Shown in pieces: positions 1 to 8,180 of a stretch of DNA of 33,675 nt. Both the position numbers and the translations under genes were made by a program. The notes under the pieces are model-generated. The model ran no database searches. It saw only the letters and a program-made list of their open reading frames with translations, and was not told the DNA's origin. The stretch spans positions 1 to 33,675 of the forward strand of contig JAURZK010000078.1 in the NCBI GenBank assembly GCA_030653505.1, read 5' to 3'. Every line of letters starts with the position of its first letter. Position 1 is the first letter of the stretch. This stretch comes from Rubrivivax sp. GTDB lineage: Bacteria; Pseudomonadota; Gammaproteobacteria; Burkholderiales; Burkholderiaceae_C.

Positions 1-512
1 GCATCGTGCACCAGCACAAGATGCTGCACCTGGACATCAAGCCGGCCAACATCTTCGTCACCAACGACAACAAGGCCGTAATGCTGGACTTCGGCGCCGC
101 GCGCGAGGTGCTGAGCAAGGAAGGCAACTTCATCCGCCCGATGTACACGCCGGGCTTCGCCGCGCCCGAGATGTACCGGCGCGATGGCACGCTGGGCCCC
201 TGGACCGACATCTATGCCATCGGCGCCTGCATCTACGCCTGCATGCAGGGCTACCCACCCAACGACGCGCCGCAGCGCATCGAGAAGGATCGCCTGGCGC
301 TGAGCCTGAGCCGGCTGCGCAACATCTATTCCGACAACCTCATCGAGGTCACGGAATGGTGCATGAGCCTGGACCCGCTGAGCCGCCCGCAAAGCGTGTT
401 TGCGCTGCAGAAGGAACTGGCGCGCGAGACCGAGCGCCGCTACACCAAGTTGAGTTTCGGCGAACGGCTGAAGCTGCAGATCGAAACGATCAAGACCGGC
501 CAAAAGGCATGA
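1..512 (+). CDS. Serine/threonine protein kinase, C-terminal part (5' end outside window)
   Basis: This is the C-terminal part of a Hanks-type Ser/Thr kinase; the reading frame is open from base 3 and the N-lobe lies upstream of the window. The catalytic loop reads HLDIKPAN, the metal-binding motif DFGAA follows, and the activation segment ends in a FAAPEMY-type APE motif. The usual HRD arginine is leucine (HLD), so this would be a non-RD kinase. A WTDIYAIGACIYACMQG helix (family subdomain IX) and a conserved RP near the C-terminus (SRPQS) complete the fold. There is no membrane segment after the kinase core, so this part is cytosolic. It lies 149 bases upstream of a PP2C phosphatase, the classical opposing partner, suggesting a reversible phosphorylation switch. 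Substrates are unknown. Confidence 0.88.
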   Translation, partial: IVHQHKMLHLDIKPANIFVTNDNKAVMLDFGAAREVLSKEGNFIRPMYTPGFAAPEMYRRDGTLGPWTDIYAIGACIYACMQGYPPNDAPQRIEKDRLALSLSRLRNIYSDNLIEVTEWCMSLDPLSRPQSVFALQKELARETERRYTKLSFGERLKLQIETIKTGQKA

Positions 513-517
513 AGTGA

Positions 518-604
518 AGCCCCCACGCTCGCTGGCGCTCGCTACCCCCCGTGGGGGCCGTCCGCCTACGGTCCGGCAGAGCCGGTTCCGTGGCGGGAAG
601 CTGG
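518..604 (+). repeat. Dispersed intergenic repeat, copy 1
   Basis: This is an approximately 87-base element starting 6 bases after the kinase stop codon. It contains GCCCCCACGCTCGCTGGCGC, then a CTACCCCCCGTGGGGG segment, and ends with GGCAGAGCCGGTTCCGTGG. Its first half can fold through CCCCCACG pairing with CGTGGGGG. Two further copies occur in this window at 5415-5503 and 6274-6358, both on the minus strand and both just 3' of a minus-strand stop codon. The shared orientation relative to the upstream gene suggests a 3'-end role such as transcript stability or termination, or a REP-like mobile unit. This is inference. Confidence 0.8.
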
Positions 605-661
605 GTCTCGTCTCCAGGCTTCATCCGGCGCGGATGCCGCTTCGTGTCATGGTCAGCTGAA

Positions 662-1576
662 GTGCAGTTCTCCGTCTACCAGGTCAGCCGCAAGGGCGGC
701 CGCGAGAAGAACGAAGACCGCATGGGCTACTGCTACACGCGGGACGCCGGCCTCTTTGCGCTGGCCGACGGCATGGGCGGCCACCCCGAGGGCGAGGTGG
801 CCTCGCAGCTGGCCTTGCAGACGCTGTCGGCGATGTTCCAGCAGCAGGCCAGGCCCAAGCTGGCCGACCCGGTGCGCTTCCTGCAGGAAGCCATCATCGC
901 CGGCCACCACCAGCTGCTGCGCTATGCCACCGAGCGTGCGCTGCTCGACACTCCGCGCACCACGGTCGTGGCCTGCCTGATCCAGGGCAACGCCGCCTAC
1001 TGGGCGCACTGCGGCGATTCACGCCTGTATCTCGTGCGTGGCGAGAAGCTCGTGGCGCGCACCCGCGACCATTCCTACTCCGAACTGCAGGAGACCCTGT
1101 CGCAGGTCGTGCCCATGCGCGACCGCGTCAACCGCAACGTGCTCTTCACCTGCCTGGGCAGCCCGGGCAAGCCGGTGATCGACACCGCCGGCCCCTTGCT
1201 CGTCCACCCGGGCGACCGCGTGATGTTGTGTTCCGACGGCCTGTGGGGCGCGCTGCCCGACAACGTCATCACCGATGTCCTGGCCAGGCACAACGTCGCA
1301 GACGCGGTGCCCGAGCTGGCCGAACGTGCGCTGCGCGAGGCAGGCGAGAAGAGCGACAACGTCACCGTGCTGGCCGTCGAATGGGAATCGGCGGAAGACA
1401 ACGACAGCAAGAGCGGGATCTCCACGTTGTCGCTGGGTGACGAGGTGTTCGCTTCCACCATCCAGGCCAGCCTGGGCCCCGACGCCAACGCCGACGACCT
1501 GGACGAGGCCGAGATCGAGCGCAGCATCCGCGAGATCAACGAAGCCATACAGCGTTCGTCGAGCAAACGACGCTGA
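662..1576 (+). CDS. PP2C-family serine/threonine phosphatase
   Basis: This is a metal-dependent PP2C/PPM phosphatase that removes phosphate from Ser/Thr. The motifs appear in order: NEDR near residue 20, ADGMGGHPEGE (metal-binding Asp), HCGDSRLYLVR, DHSYSEL, CSDGLWGAL and DNVTVLAVEW. I chose the GTG at 662 (304 aa) because the protein then begins with QFSVYQVSRKGGREKNEDR, a typical family N-terminus. The open frame runs back to 551, but that part lies in a dispersed repeat and has no family resemblance. The last 60 or so residues are acidic and likely disordered. There is no signal peptide or membrane segment, so it is cytosolic. It follows the kinase gene and is the likely antagonist of it. 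A good terminator follows. Confidence 0.92.
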   Translation: MQFSVYQVSRKGGREKNEDRMGYCYTRDAGLFALADGMGGHPEGEVASQLALQTLSAMFQQQARPKLADPVRFLQEAIIAGHHQLLRYATERALLDTPRTTVVACLIQGNAAYWAHCGDSRLYLVRGEKLVARTRDHSYSELQETLSQVVPMRDRVNRNVLFTCLGSPGKPVIDTAGPLLVHPGDRVMLCSDGLWGALPDNVITDVLARHNVADAVPELAERALREAGEKSDNVTVLAVEWESAEDNDSKSGISTLSLGDEVFASTIQASLGPDANADDLDEAEIERSIREINEAIQRSSSKRR

Positions 1577-1595
1577 CACCACCGCCGCCGCCCGG

Positions 1596-1632
1596 GGCCG
1601 CACCCGTCCTGGCGGTGCGGCCTCTTCGTTTT
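1596..1632 (+). terminator. Rho-independent terminator after the PP2C gene
   Basis: Arms GGCCGCACC (1596-1604) and GGTGCGGCC (1614-1622) form a perfect 9-bp stem with a 9-base loop, followed by TCTTCGTTTT. It separates the kinase/phosphatase pair from rph. Confidence 0.8.
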
Positions 1633-1648
1633 CTGCAAGGACTGCACC

Positions 1649-2377
1649 ATGAGTTTCGAACGTTCTGCCGGCCGCCTGGCCGACGCGCTGCGCCCCGTCA
1701 CGCTGGAGCGCGGCTACACGCGCCACGCCGAAGGATCGGTGCTGGTGAGCTTCGGCGACACCAAGGTGCTGTGCACCGCGTCGGTCGAAGAGAAGGTGCC
1801 GCCCTTCAAGCGCGGCAGCGGCCAGGGCTGGCTGACGGCCGAGTACGGCATGCTGCCGCGCGCCACGCACACCCGCAGCGACCGCGAGGCCGCCAAGGGC
1901 AAGCAGAGCGGCCGCACGCAGGAGATCCAGCGCCTGATCGGCCGCAGCCTGCGCAGCGTGTTCGACCTCACGGCGCTCGGTGAACGCACCATCAGCCTGG
2001 ACTGCGACGTGCTGCAGGCCGACGGCGGCACACGCACGGCCGCCATCACCGGGGCCTTCGTCGCCGCGCACGACGCCGTCACGCTGCTGATGGCACAAGG
2101 CAAGCTGCACGCGAACCCCATTCTCGACTTTGTCGCCGCAGTCTCGGTGGGCGTGGTGCAGGGCGTGCCGCTGCTCGACCTGGAATACACCGAAGACTCC
2201 GCCTGCGACACCGACATGAACGTGGTGATGACGGGCAGCGGCGGCTACGTCGAGGTGCAGGGCACGGCCGAGGGCGCACCCTTCTCGCGCGCCGAGATGG
2301 ACGCGCTGCTGGCGCTGGCCGACAAGGGCATACGCGAACTCAACGCGCTGCAGCGGCGCGCACTCGGGGCGGACTGA
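1649..2377 (+). CDS. rph: Ribonuclease PH
   Basis: RNase PH is a phosphate-dependent 3'-5' exoribonuclease that trims the 3' ends of tRNA precursors and acts as a hexamer in the cytosol. The 242-residue length is standard. The family signatures are clear: an N-terminal [19 protein letters not shown] strand region, the [15 protein letters not shown] phosphate/RNA-binding stretch near residues 90-105, and the catalytic [18 protein letters not shown] segment. The ATG is preceded by an AAGGA Shine-Dalgarno at good spacing. The stop codon overlaps the rdgB start (TGATG), so rph, rdgB and hemW are translationally linked. Confidence 0.97.
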   Translation: MSFERSAGRLADALRPVTLERGYTRHAEGSVLVSFGDTKVLCTASVEEKVPPFKRGSGQGWLTAEYGMLPRATHTRSDREAAKGKQSGRTQEIQRLIGRSLRSVFDLTALGERTISLDCDVLQADGGTRTAAITGAFVAAHDAVTLLMAQGKLHANPILDFVAAVSVGVVQGVPLLDLEYTEDSACDTDMNVVMTGSGGYVEVQGTAEGAPFSRAEMDALLALADKGIRELNALQRRALGAD

Positions 2378-3012
2378 TGCCTGGCCTGCGCCTGGTGCTG
2401 GCGTCGAACAACGCCAAGAAGCTGAGCGAGTTGCAGGCGCTGCTGGGCGACCTGGCGGTGACCCTGGTGACGCAGGGCAGCCTGGGCATTGCCGAGGCCG
2501 AGGAGCCGCACGCCACCTTCATCGAGAACGCACTGGCCAAGGCGCGCCATGCCGCCGTGGCCGCCGGCGGTGCGGCCATCGCCGACGATTCCGGGCTGTG
2601 TGTCGACGCGCTGGGCGGGGCGCCGGGGGTGATCTCGGCGCACTACGCGGGCGTTGTGCCCGCCAACGGCGAGCGTGAAACACGTCGACGCGTGCAGGAC
2701 GCGGCCAACAACGCCCGGCTGCTCGATGCCCTGCGCGGCATCAGCGACCGCCGCGCGTACTTCATCTGCACGCTGGTGGCCGTGCGTCACTTCCAGGACC
2801 CGCAGCCGCTGGTGGCGGTGGGACGCTGGCGCGGCGAGATCCGCGACGCGCCGCACGGCAACCTGGGCTTCGGCTACGACCCGTTGCTGTACATCGCCGA
2901 ACTCGGCTGCACGGTGGCCGAGCTGGACGAAGCGACGAAGAACCGGCACAGCCACCGCGCGCGTGCCACGGCCCAGATGCGTGCGCTGCTCCAGGACGTA
3001 TGGCGCCTGTGA
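2377..3012 (+). CDS. rdgB: RdgB/HAM1-type XTP/dITP diphosphatase
   Basis: This is an inosine/xanthosine triphosphate pyrophosphatase that hydrolyses non-canonical purine NTPs (dITP, XTP) to the monophosphate, keeping deaminated bases out of nucleic acids. Visible motifs are LASNNAKKLSEL at the N-terminus (substrate-binding S/N..K), IADDSGLCVDALGGAPGV (catalytic and metal-binding acidic residues), GFGYDPLLYI and the C-terminal SHRARA. At 211 residues it is a normal length. The start overlaps the rph stop by one base, and the stop lies 12 bases inside hemW. Confidence 0.96.
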   Translation: MPGLRLVLASNNAKKLSELQALLGDLAVTLVTQGSLGIAEAEEPHATFIENALAKARHAAVAAGGAAIADDSGLCVDALGGAPGVISAHYAGVVPANGERETRRRVQDAANNARLLDALRGISDRRAYFICTLVAVRHFQDPQPLVAVGRWRGEIRDAPHGNLGFGYDPLLYIAELGCTVAELDEATKNRHSHRARATAQMRALLQDVWRL

Positions 3013-4256
3013 TCCCGATCGCCGGCGTGGGCGCCGGAGCCGCAGATGCGGCCAGCCCCGCTTCGGTGCAACACTACCTGCGCCCGGGCACGCTGCAGCT
3101 GGCGGCGCTGCCGCCGTTGTCGCTGTATGTGCACATCCCCTGGTGCCTGAGGAAGTGCCCCTACTGTGACTTCAACTCGCATGAAGCCCGTGACGGCGCG
3201 CCCGAGCAGCGTTATACCGACGCCCTGCTTGCCGATCTGGAAGCCGCGCTGCCACTGGTCTGGGGCCGCCGAGTGCACAGCGTCTTCATTGGCGGCGGCA
3301 CACCCAGCCTCTTCGCGCCCGAGGCCATCGACCGCCTGATCGGCGGCATCCGCGCCCGCCTGCCGCTGGAGCCGGGCGTCGAGATCACGATGGAGGCCAA
3401 CCCCGGCACCTTCGAGCGCGAACGTTTCAGGGCCTTCCGCGGCGCCGGCGTGACGCGGCTGTCGATCGGCGTGCAGAGCTTCGACGACACGATGCTGGCG
3501 CGCATTGGCCGCGTGCACGACGCCGCGCAGGCGCGAGCGGCCGTCGCCGAAGCGCGCGATGCCTTCGACACCTTCAACATCGACCTCATGTATGCCCTGC
3601 CCGGGCAGACGGCTGAACACCTGGCCGCCGAGCTGGACACCGCGCTGGCCTTCGCGCCCCCGCACCTCAGCATCTACCACCTGACGGTGGAGCCGAACAC
3701 GCTGTTTGCGCTGCAGCCACCAGTGCTGCCCGACGACGACGCCAGCAGCGACATGCTCGACCTCATCACCGAACGCACGGCGGCCGTCGGCCTGCAGCGC
3801 TACGAGGTCAGCGCCTTCGCGCAGCCCGGACACCGCTGCACGCACAACCTGAACTACTGGGAATTCGGCGACTACCTCGGCATCGGCGCCGGCGCACACG
3901 GCAAGCTGAGCTTCCCGCACCGTGTCTTGCGCCAGGTGCGCTGGCGCGAGCCTGCCGCCTACATGCAGCACGCGCTGGCCGGCAACGCGGTGAGCAACGC
4001 GCACGAGGTGAAGCGGCGCGACCTGCCCTTCGAGTTCATGCTCAACGCGCTGCGGCTGAGGGAAGGTTTCGAACTCACCCGCTTCGGCGAGCGCACCGGG
4101 CTGCCGCTGTCGGCGGTGAATACCGCACTGGCCCAGGCGCAGCAGCGTGGGTTGCTCGAGCACGATGTCGCTGCCGGCACGGTTCGCCCCACCGCGCGCG
4201 GCTTCGACTTCCTGTCCGACCTGCAGTCGATCTTCCTGCCGCCGGCTTCCGACTGA
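3000..4256 (+). CDS. hemW: Radical SAM haem chaperone HemW
   Basis: HemW is a radical-SAM family protein related to coproporphyrinogen III dehydrogenase HemN. Characterised members bind haem and deliver it to respiratory enzymes rather than acting as the dehydrogenase. The [4Fe-4S] CxxxCxxC motif is C49-LRK-C53-PY-C56, preceded by YVHIPWC. FIGGGTPS and the SIGVQSFDD stretch are characteristic of the HemN/HemW clade, and the C-terminal winged-helix HemN_C domain is present (FEFMLNALRLREGFELTRF). At 418 residues it is slightly long because of an extra N-terminal 35 or so residues. It overlaps rdgB by 13 bases and converges on cheB with a 10-base gap. Confusion with hemN is unlikely because of length and the CPYC motif. 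Confidence 0.93.
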   Translation: MAPVIPIAGVGAGAADAASPASVQHYLRPGTLQLAALPPLSLYVHIPWCLRKCPYCDFNSHEARDGAPEQRYTDALLADLEAALPLVWGRRVHSVFIGGGTPSLFAPEAIDRLIGGIRARLPLEPGVEITMEANPGTFERERFRAFRGAGVTRLSIGVQSFDDTMLARIGRVHDAAQARAAVAEARDAFDTFNIDLMYALPGQTAEHLAAELDTALAFAPPHLSIYHLTVEPNTLFALQPPVLPDDDASSDMLDLITERTAAVGLQRYEVSAFAQPGHRCTHNLNYWEFGDYLGIGAGAHGKLSFPHRVLRQVRWREPAAYMQHALAGNAVSNAHEVKRRDLPFEFMLNALRLREGFELTRFGERTGLPLSAVNTALAQAQQRGLLEHDVAAGTVRPTARGFDFLSDLQSIFLPPASD

Positions 4257-4266
4257 GCGGGCCGAC

Positions 4267-5355
4267 TCAGACGCGCGAAGTCACCGTACCGGCGTGGGTG
4301 CGCAGCCACTCCACCAGCCTTGGTGCGATCTGCAGCAGCGGCAGTGTCTCGTGCGTGGCGCCGTGCGCGATGGCCTCGCGCGGCATGCCGAAGACGACGC
4401 AGCTGTGTTCGTCCTGCGCGATGTTGTAGCTGCCGGCGTCGCGCATCGTGCGCATCGCCCGCGCGCCGTCGGCGCCCATGCCGGTGAGCATCACGCCCAG
4501 GGCGTTGCGGCCGACCACACGCGCGGCGCTGTCGAACAGCACTTCCACGCTGGGCTTGTGGCGGTTGACGGGTTCACCGTCCTGCACGCGGGCGATGTAG
4601 TTCGCGCCCGAGCGCTCCACCGACAGGTGCAGCCCGCCCGGGGCGATGTAGGCATGGCCGGGCAGCACACGTTCGCCGTCGACGGCCTCGGCCACACGGA
4701 TGCGGCACAGGCCGTTCAGGCGCGCCGCGTAGCTCTTCGTGAAACCCGGTGGCATGTGCTGCGTGATCATCACCGCCGGGCTGTCGGCCGGCAGGTTGAC
4801 GAGCAGTTCGCGCGTGGCCTCGGTGCCGCCGGTGGAAGCGCCGATGAAGATGATCTTCTCGGTCGACAGGCGGCCCAACGACGCGATGCTCGCCGGCGGG
4901 TGCGGCAGCACGTTGGTCGCCATGGGCGAACTCGGCAGGCGATGCACCCGCGCGCGCGACGCGGTGCGGATCTTGTCGGTGATGTCGACGCCCAGCTGGC
5001 GCAGGCCGTCGGCAACCCCGATCTTGGGCTTGGAGACAAAGTCGACGGCACCCAGCTCCAGCGCCTTGAGCGTGACGTCGTTGCCGCGCTCGGTCAGTGT
5101 GCTGACCATCACCACGGGCATCGGCCGCAGCCGCATCAGGCGCTGCAGGAAGTCGATGCCGTCCATGCGCGGCATCTCCACGTCCAGCGTGATGACGTCC
5201 GGGTTCAGGTCGCGGATCATCTCGCGCGCCACCAGCGGGTCGCTGGCCGCGCCGACGCAGCACATGTCGGGCTGGCGGTCGATGATCTCGGCCAGCAGGC
5301 CACGCACGAGCGCCGAATCGTCGACGACGACCACGCGGATCTTGTTGCTGTTCAT
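4267..5355 (-). CDS. cheB: Chemotaxis response regulator protein-glutamate methylesterase CheB
   Basis: CheB removes methyl groups from chemoreceptors, and deamidates them, after phosphorylation by CheA; it mediates adaptation. The receiver domain covers residues 1-125, with acidic pocket D12-D13, phospho-acceptor D58 ([12 protein letters not shown]) and the conserved Lys in FVSKPK. The methylesterase domain carries the triad S174 (GASTGG), H200 (TQHMP) and D296 (LTGMGADG). I chose the ATG at 5355 (362 aa) because GGAG lies about 8 bases upstream and the product starts [13 protein letters not shown]; the frame opens 12 codons further upstream. It follows cheD, from which it is separated by 167 bases containing a dispersed repeat. 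Confidence 0.96.
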   Translation of the reverse strand: MNSNKIRVVVVDDSALVRGLLAEIIDRQPDMCCVGAASDPLVAREMIRDLNPDVITLDVEMPRMDGIDFLQRLMRLRPMPVVMVSTLTERGNDVTLKALELGAVDFVSKPKIGVADGLRQLGVDITDKIRTASRARVHRLPSSPMATNVLPHPPASIASLGRLSTEKIIFIGASTGGTEATRELLVNLPADSPAVMITQHMPPGFTKSYAARLNGLCRIRVAEAVDGERVLPGHAYIAPGGLHLSVERSGANYIARVQDGEPVNRHKPSVEVLFDSAARVVGRNALGVMLTGMGADGARAMRTMRDAGSYNIAQDEHSCVVFGMPREAIAHGATHETLPLLQIAPRLVEWLRTHAGTVTSRV

Positions 5356-5414
5356 TTCAGTTGCTCCACCGCACATCACACGACGCGCCACGCGTGACGC
5401 GCGCGGTCATGACC

Positions 5415-5503
5415 AAGCCTTCCACCACGGAACCGGCTCTGCCGGGCCGTTGGTGGGCGGTCCCCCGGGGGGTAGCGAGCGCAAGCGAGCTTGGGGGCGT
5501 CAT
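5415..5503 (-). repeat. Dispersed intergenic repeat, copy 2
   Basis: Read on the minus strand, this copy begins GCCCCCAAGCTCGCTTGCGC, continues into CTACCCCCCGGGGGA and ends with GGCAGAGCCGGTTCCGTGG. The last 19 bases are identical to copy 1. It lies between cheD and cheB, about 20 bases 3' of the cheD stop. Confidence 0.8.
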
Positions 5504-5522
5504 TTCGGCTGCGACCTGCCGT

Positions 5523-6197
5523 TCAGAAGAGGTCGACGCTGCCGCCGGTGCTGGCGGCCGGCGCGGCGCGTGCGGCGGCAGCGCGTTCCTGCGCCGCCAG
5601 TGCGTCGGTGTTGGCCGAGGCCAGCCGCTTGACCATTGCCTTGCCGCTGGCCGGCAGGTAGCAGACCTTGCGCGGGTAGATGTCGAGCACGTCCTTGCTG
5701 ACCACGGTGATGCGCTCGGTGCGCAGGTAGTCCAGCACGAAGGTGGTGTTGCGTTCGCCGACGTTGAGGGTGTTCATGCCGCTGATGACGGCGCCGCCGC
5801 CGAAGACCTTGGCTTCCATCGTCGCGCGCGTGGCGCCGCGCTTGACCATTTCGCCGATCAGCAGGTCCATCGCAAAGCCGCCGTAGCGGCCGCTGTCGGC
5901 ACCGCTGTCGCTGTCGGGCAGCAGGAAGTGGTTCATGCCGCCTACGCGCCTCTCGCGGTCCCACAGGCAGGCGGCGATGCACGAGCCCAGCGTGGTCATC
6001 ACCAGCAGGTCTTCGTCGGCGACGAAAAACTCGCCCGGCAGCACCTTCACCGCATCGCTGTTGAAGCGGGCGTCGAAGAAGAAGAACGAGGCCTCGCCGG
6101 GCTTGCGCGGCTGCGCCCGCAGCCTGTCCAGCCGGCTCGGCGGAGCAGGGCTGGCAGGCACGGCGGATGCCGTGGCGGCGTGGGAAACGGGGGCCAT
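5523..6197 (-). CDS. cheD: Chemoreceptor glutamine deamidase CheD
   Basis: CheD deamidates specific glutamines of chemoreceptors, tuning their methylation sites, and in some bacteria interacts with CheC or CheY. The catalytic Cys and His are visible as C73 in LGSCIAAC and H90 in MNHFLLP. FGGGAVISGMNTLNVGERN is the conserved core of the family. The product is 224 residues. It has a Pro/Ala-rich N-terminal extension of about 35 residues and an Ala-rich C-terminal tail ending GGSVDLF; both are probably flexible. The ATG at 6197 has no strong Shine-Dalgarno. It lies between cheR and cheB, all on the minus strand, with repeat copies in both gaps. Confidence 0.95.
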   Translation of the reverse strand: MAPVSHAATASAVPASPAPPSRLDRLRAQPRKPGEASFFFFDARFNSDAVKVLPGEFFVADEDLLVMTTLGSCIAACLWDRERRVGGMNHFLLPDSDSGADSGRYGGFAMDLLIGEMVKRGATRATMEAKVFGGGAVISGMNTLNVGERNTTFVLDYLRTERITVVSKDVLDIYPRKVCYLPASGKAMVKRLASANTDALAAQERAAAARAAPAASTGGSVDLF

Positions 6198-6273
6198 TGC
6201 GGGGGTTATCGGCGGCGCCGGCGTCCCGCTTGAGCCGGCGTGTGCCCTAGCCGGTCAAGCAGCCGTGCGGACC

Positions 6274-6358
6274 AAGGCCTTGCGCGGTACCGGCTCTGCT
6301 GGGCCGCAGCAAGAGCCCCCTCGGGGGGTAGCGAACACAGTGAGCTTGGGGGCCTCAT
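6274..6358 (-). repeat. Dispersed intergenic repeat, copy 3
   Basis: The most diverged of the three copies. On the minus strand it starts directly at the cheR stop with GGCCCCCAAGCTCACTG, passes through CTACCCCCCGAGGGGGCT and ends near GCAGAGCCGGTACCGCG. It fills most of the cheR-cheD gap. Confidence 0.75.
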
Positions 6359-7209
6359 ACCCGTTCGTAGACCGTCTTGCCGCGCAGGCGGAAGAGGTCG
6401 CGCGACTCGGTGAAGTTCTCGGAGTGACCGACGTAGAGCAGGCCGCCGGGTCTCATGGCGGCGTGGATGCGTTCCAGCACCTTGCGCTGCGTCGGGTTGT
6501 CGAAGTAGATCATGACGTTGCGGCAGAACACGAGGTCGAAGGGCTCGCCCAGCGCCGACCAGTTCGTGCTCATCAGGTTGAAGGCGCGGAACTCGATCAG
6601 CCGCGCCAGCTCGGGCTTGACACGGATCTGCCCGGCGTTGGCGCCCGTGCCACGCAGGAAGTGGCGCTTCGTGCGTTCGGCGCTCAGGCCGCGCGACTCG
6701 GCCGCATAGACGCCGCGCTGCGCGGTGACCAGCACCTTGGTGTCGATGTCGCTGCACACCAGCTTGACCTGCGCCGCCAGACCCAGCGTCTCGACCACGG
6801 TCATCGCCAGCGAGTAGGGTTCCTCACCGGTGGACGCAGCGTTGCACCACAGCCTGATCGGCCGCGCGGCGCGCGCGCGCAGGTCTTCCACCAGCGCGGT
6901 GAAGTGGTGTTCCTCGCGGAAGAAGTTCGTGAGGTTGGTGGTCAGGCAGTTGACGAACTCCTGCCATTCGGCCTCGGCCTCGGCGCCACTGGCGCGTTCC
7001 AGCCACTGCAGGTAGTCGCCGAACGAGGCGAAGCGGGTCTCGCGCAGCCGGCGCGACAGCCGGCTGTAGACCATGGCCTGCTTGCCGGCGTGCAGGCTGA
7101 TGCCGGCGCGCTGGTGGATGAGTTCGCGCACGCGGGCGAAGTCGACCGGGGTGAGCGTGAACTCGGCCTCGGCACCGATCGGGGCCGCAGGCGTGAAGGC
7201 GGTGCTCAT
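6355..7209 (-). CDS. cheR: Chemotaxis protein methyltransferase CheR
   Basis: CheR transfers methyl groups from S-adenosylmethionine to glutamates of chemoreceptors. The all-helical N-terminal CheR_N domain is at about residues 17-75 (TPVDFARVRELIHQRAG). The SAM-binding domain follows, with LWCNAASTGEEPYSLAM as the SAM motif, FCRNVMIYFDN and GGLLYVGHSENF. The ATG at 7209 (284 aa) is chosen because the product then has the normal family length; the open frame runs 94 codons further back without family similarity. No strong Shine-Dalgarno is visible. It is the first gene of the cheR-cheD-cheB set. cheA, cheW, cheY and receptors are absent from this window. Confidence 0.95.
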   Translation of the reverse strand: MSTAFTPAAPIGAEAEFTLTPVDFARVRELIHQRAGISLHAGKQAMVYSRLSRRLRETRFASFGDYLQWLERASGAEAEAEWQEFVNCLTTNLTNFFREEHHFTALVEDLRARAARPIRLWCNAASTGEEPYSLAMTVVETLGLAAQVKLVCSDIDTKVLVTAQRGVYAAESRGLSAERTKRHFLRGTGANAGQIRVKPELARLIEFRAFNLMSTNWSALGEPFDLVFCRNVMIYFDNPTQRKVLERIHAAMRPGGLLYVGHSENFTESRDLFRLRGKTVYERV

Positions 7210-7427
7210 GGCGGGCGGTGTCGGTGCAAGGGTGGCCTGGGGCGGCCGTTGGGGGTAGCGGGGGGCCTGGGACGTGGCCAGCCGGCCCCGCAGTGTCGCG
7301 GCGATCGGCGGCCACCCATGCCCCGATTTGCAGGGCTGGGCGGGCCCAATTCCGGCCCCATTGGCCAAGGGGGGCGCTGCTAGACTCATCGCCCATCGTG
7401 GCCTGAGCCCGATATCCACTGCGCCTC

Positions 7428-8180
7428 TTGGACCAACCCACCTTTCCGCCCGCGACGACCCCGGCTGCTGCGTCCGCGACGCCGGGTGCACCGCCGTTGC
7501 AGCTGGAGCGGGCGCTGCAGCTGCTTGGACACTCCGGGCTGCCGCTGCCGCAGGGCGAGGCAGGCGGCCCTGCCTGGCTGCAGGCGGTGATCGACGCGCT
7601 GGTGGAGCTGTCCAGCCGCGACGCCCTCACGGGCCTGGCCAACCGCCGTGCTTTCGAGCTGGCGCTGAGCCGCGAGATCGACCGCGTGGCGCGCAGTGGC
7701 GAACCCGCGCTGCTGCTGACGCTGGACATCGACCACTTCAAGCGTGTCAACGACACCTGGGGCCACACCGCGGGCGATCACGTGCTGCGTGCGGTGGCCG
7801 GTGCACTGATCGACAGCGTGCGGCCGATGGACCTGGTGGCGCGTGTCGGCGGCGAGGAATTCGCCATCATCCTGCCCAACTGCGCCAGCGCCTTCGGCGA
7901 GACGGTGGCCGAACGGGTGCGCCGACGTGTCGAGCGCATGCCGGTGCCGGTGGCGCCCGGCCAGCAGATCACCTGCACCGTCAGCATCGGCGGCGCCTTT
8001 GCGCCGCAGTGGGTGCGTTCCACCGCCGCGTTGTGGGTCGAGCGGGCCGACCAGCAGCTCTACCTGGCCAAGGCCCAGGGCCGCAACCTCGTGCGGCTGG
8101 AGCCCACGGTGGTGTCCGTCGTCAGCAATGAAGAGCGGCGCCTGCTCTTCGAGACGTTTCAGTTCCAGGATCACGAATGA
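7428..8180 (+). CDS. Diguanylate cyclase (GGDEF domain)
   Basis: This enzyme makes cyclic di-GMP from two GTP. The GGDEF domain fills residues 55-230: DALTGLANRRAFELAL at its start, LDIDHFKRVNDTWGH (metal and GTP binding) and the active-site motif G141-G-E-E-F145. An intact inhibitory I-site, R132-P-M-D135, lies five residues before it, so product inhibition is expected. The N-terminal 50 residues are Pro/Ala-rich with one short helix and no recognisable sensor or membrane segment. The only start that fits is TTG at 7428, because an in-frame TGA lies at 7404. It is the first gene of a four-gene set and overlaps the next gene by ATGA. Confidence 0.93.
   Translation: MDQPTFPPATTPAAASATPGAPPLQLERALQLLGHSGLPLPQGEAGGPAWLQAVIDALVELSSRDALTGLANRRAFELALSREIDRVARSGEPALLLTLDIDHFKRVNDTWGHTAGDHVLRAVAGALIDSVRPMDLVARVGGEEFAIILPNCASAFGETVAERVRRRVERMPVPVAPGQQITCTVSIGGAFAPQWVRSTAALWVERADQQLYLAKAQGRNLVRLEPTVVSVVSNEERRLLFETFQFQDHE

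Noticed and set aside
4250..4285. Terminator between hemW and cheB (CTGAG/CTCAG)
   Set aside because: Only 5 bp of stem and no T tract on either strand.
4147..5397. Long plus-strand frame of 416 codons opposite cheB
   Set aside because: It is the antisense shadow of cheB, which has full catalytic motifs.
7290..7330. Sigma-28-type promoter for cheR (CAAA ... GCCGATCG on the minus strand)
   Set aside because: Spacing is 17 rather than 15 bases and both boxes deviate; too weak to report.
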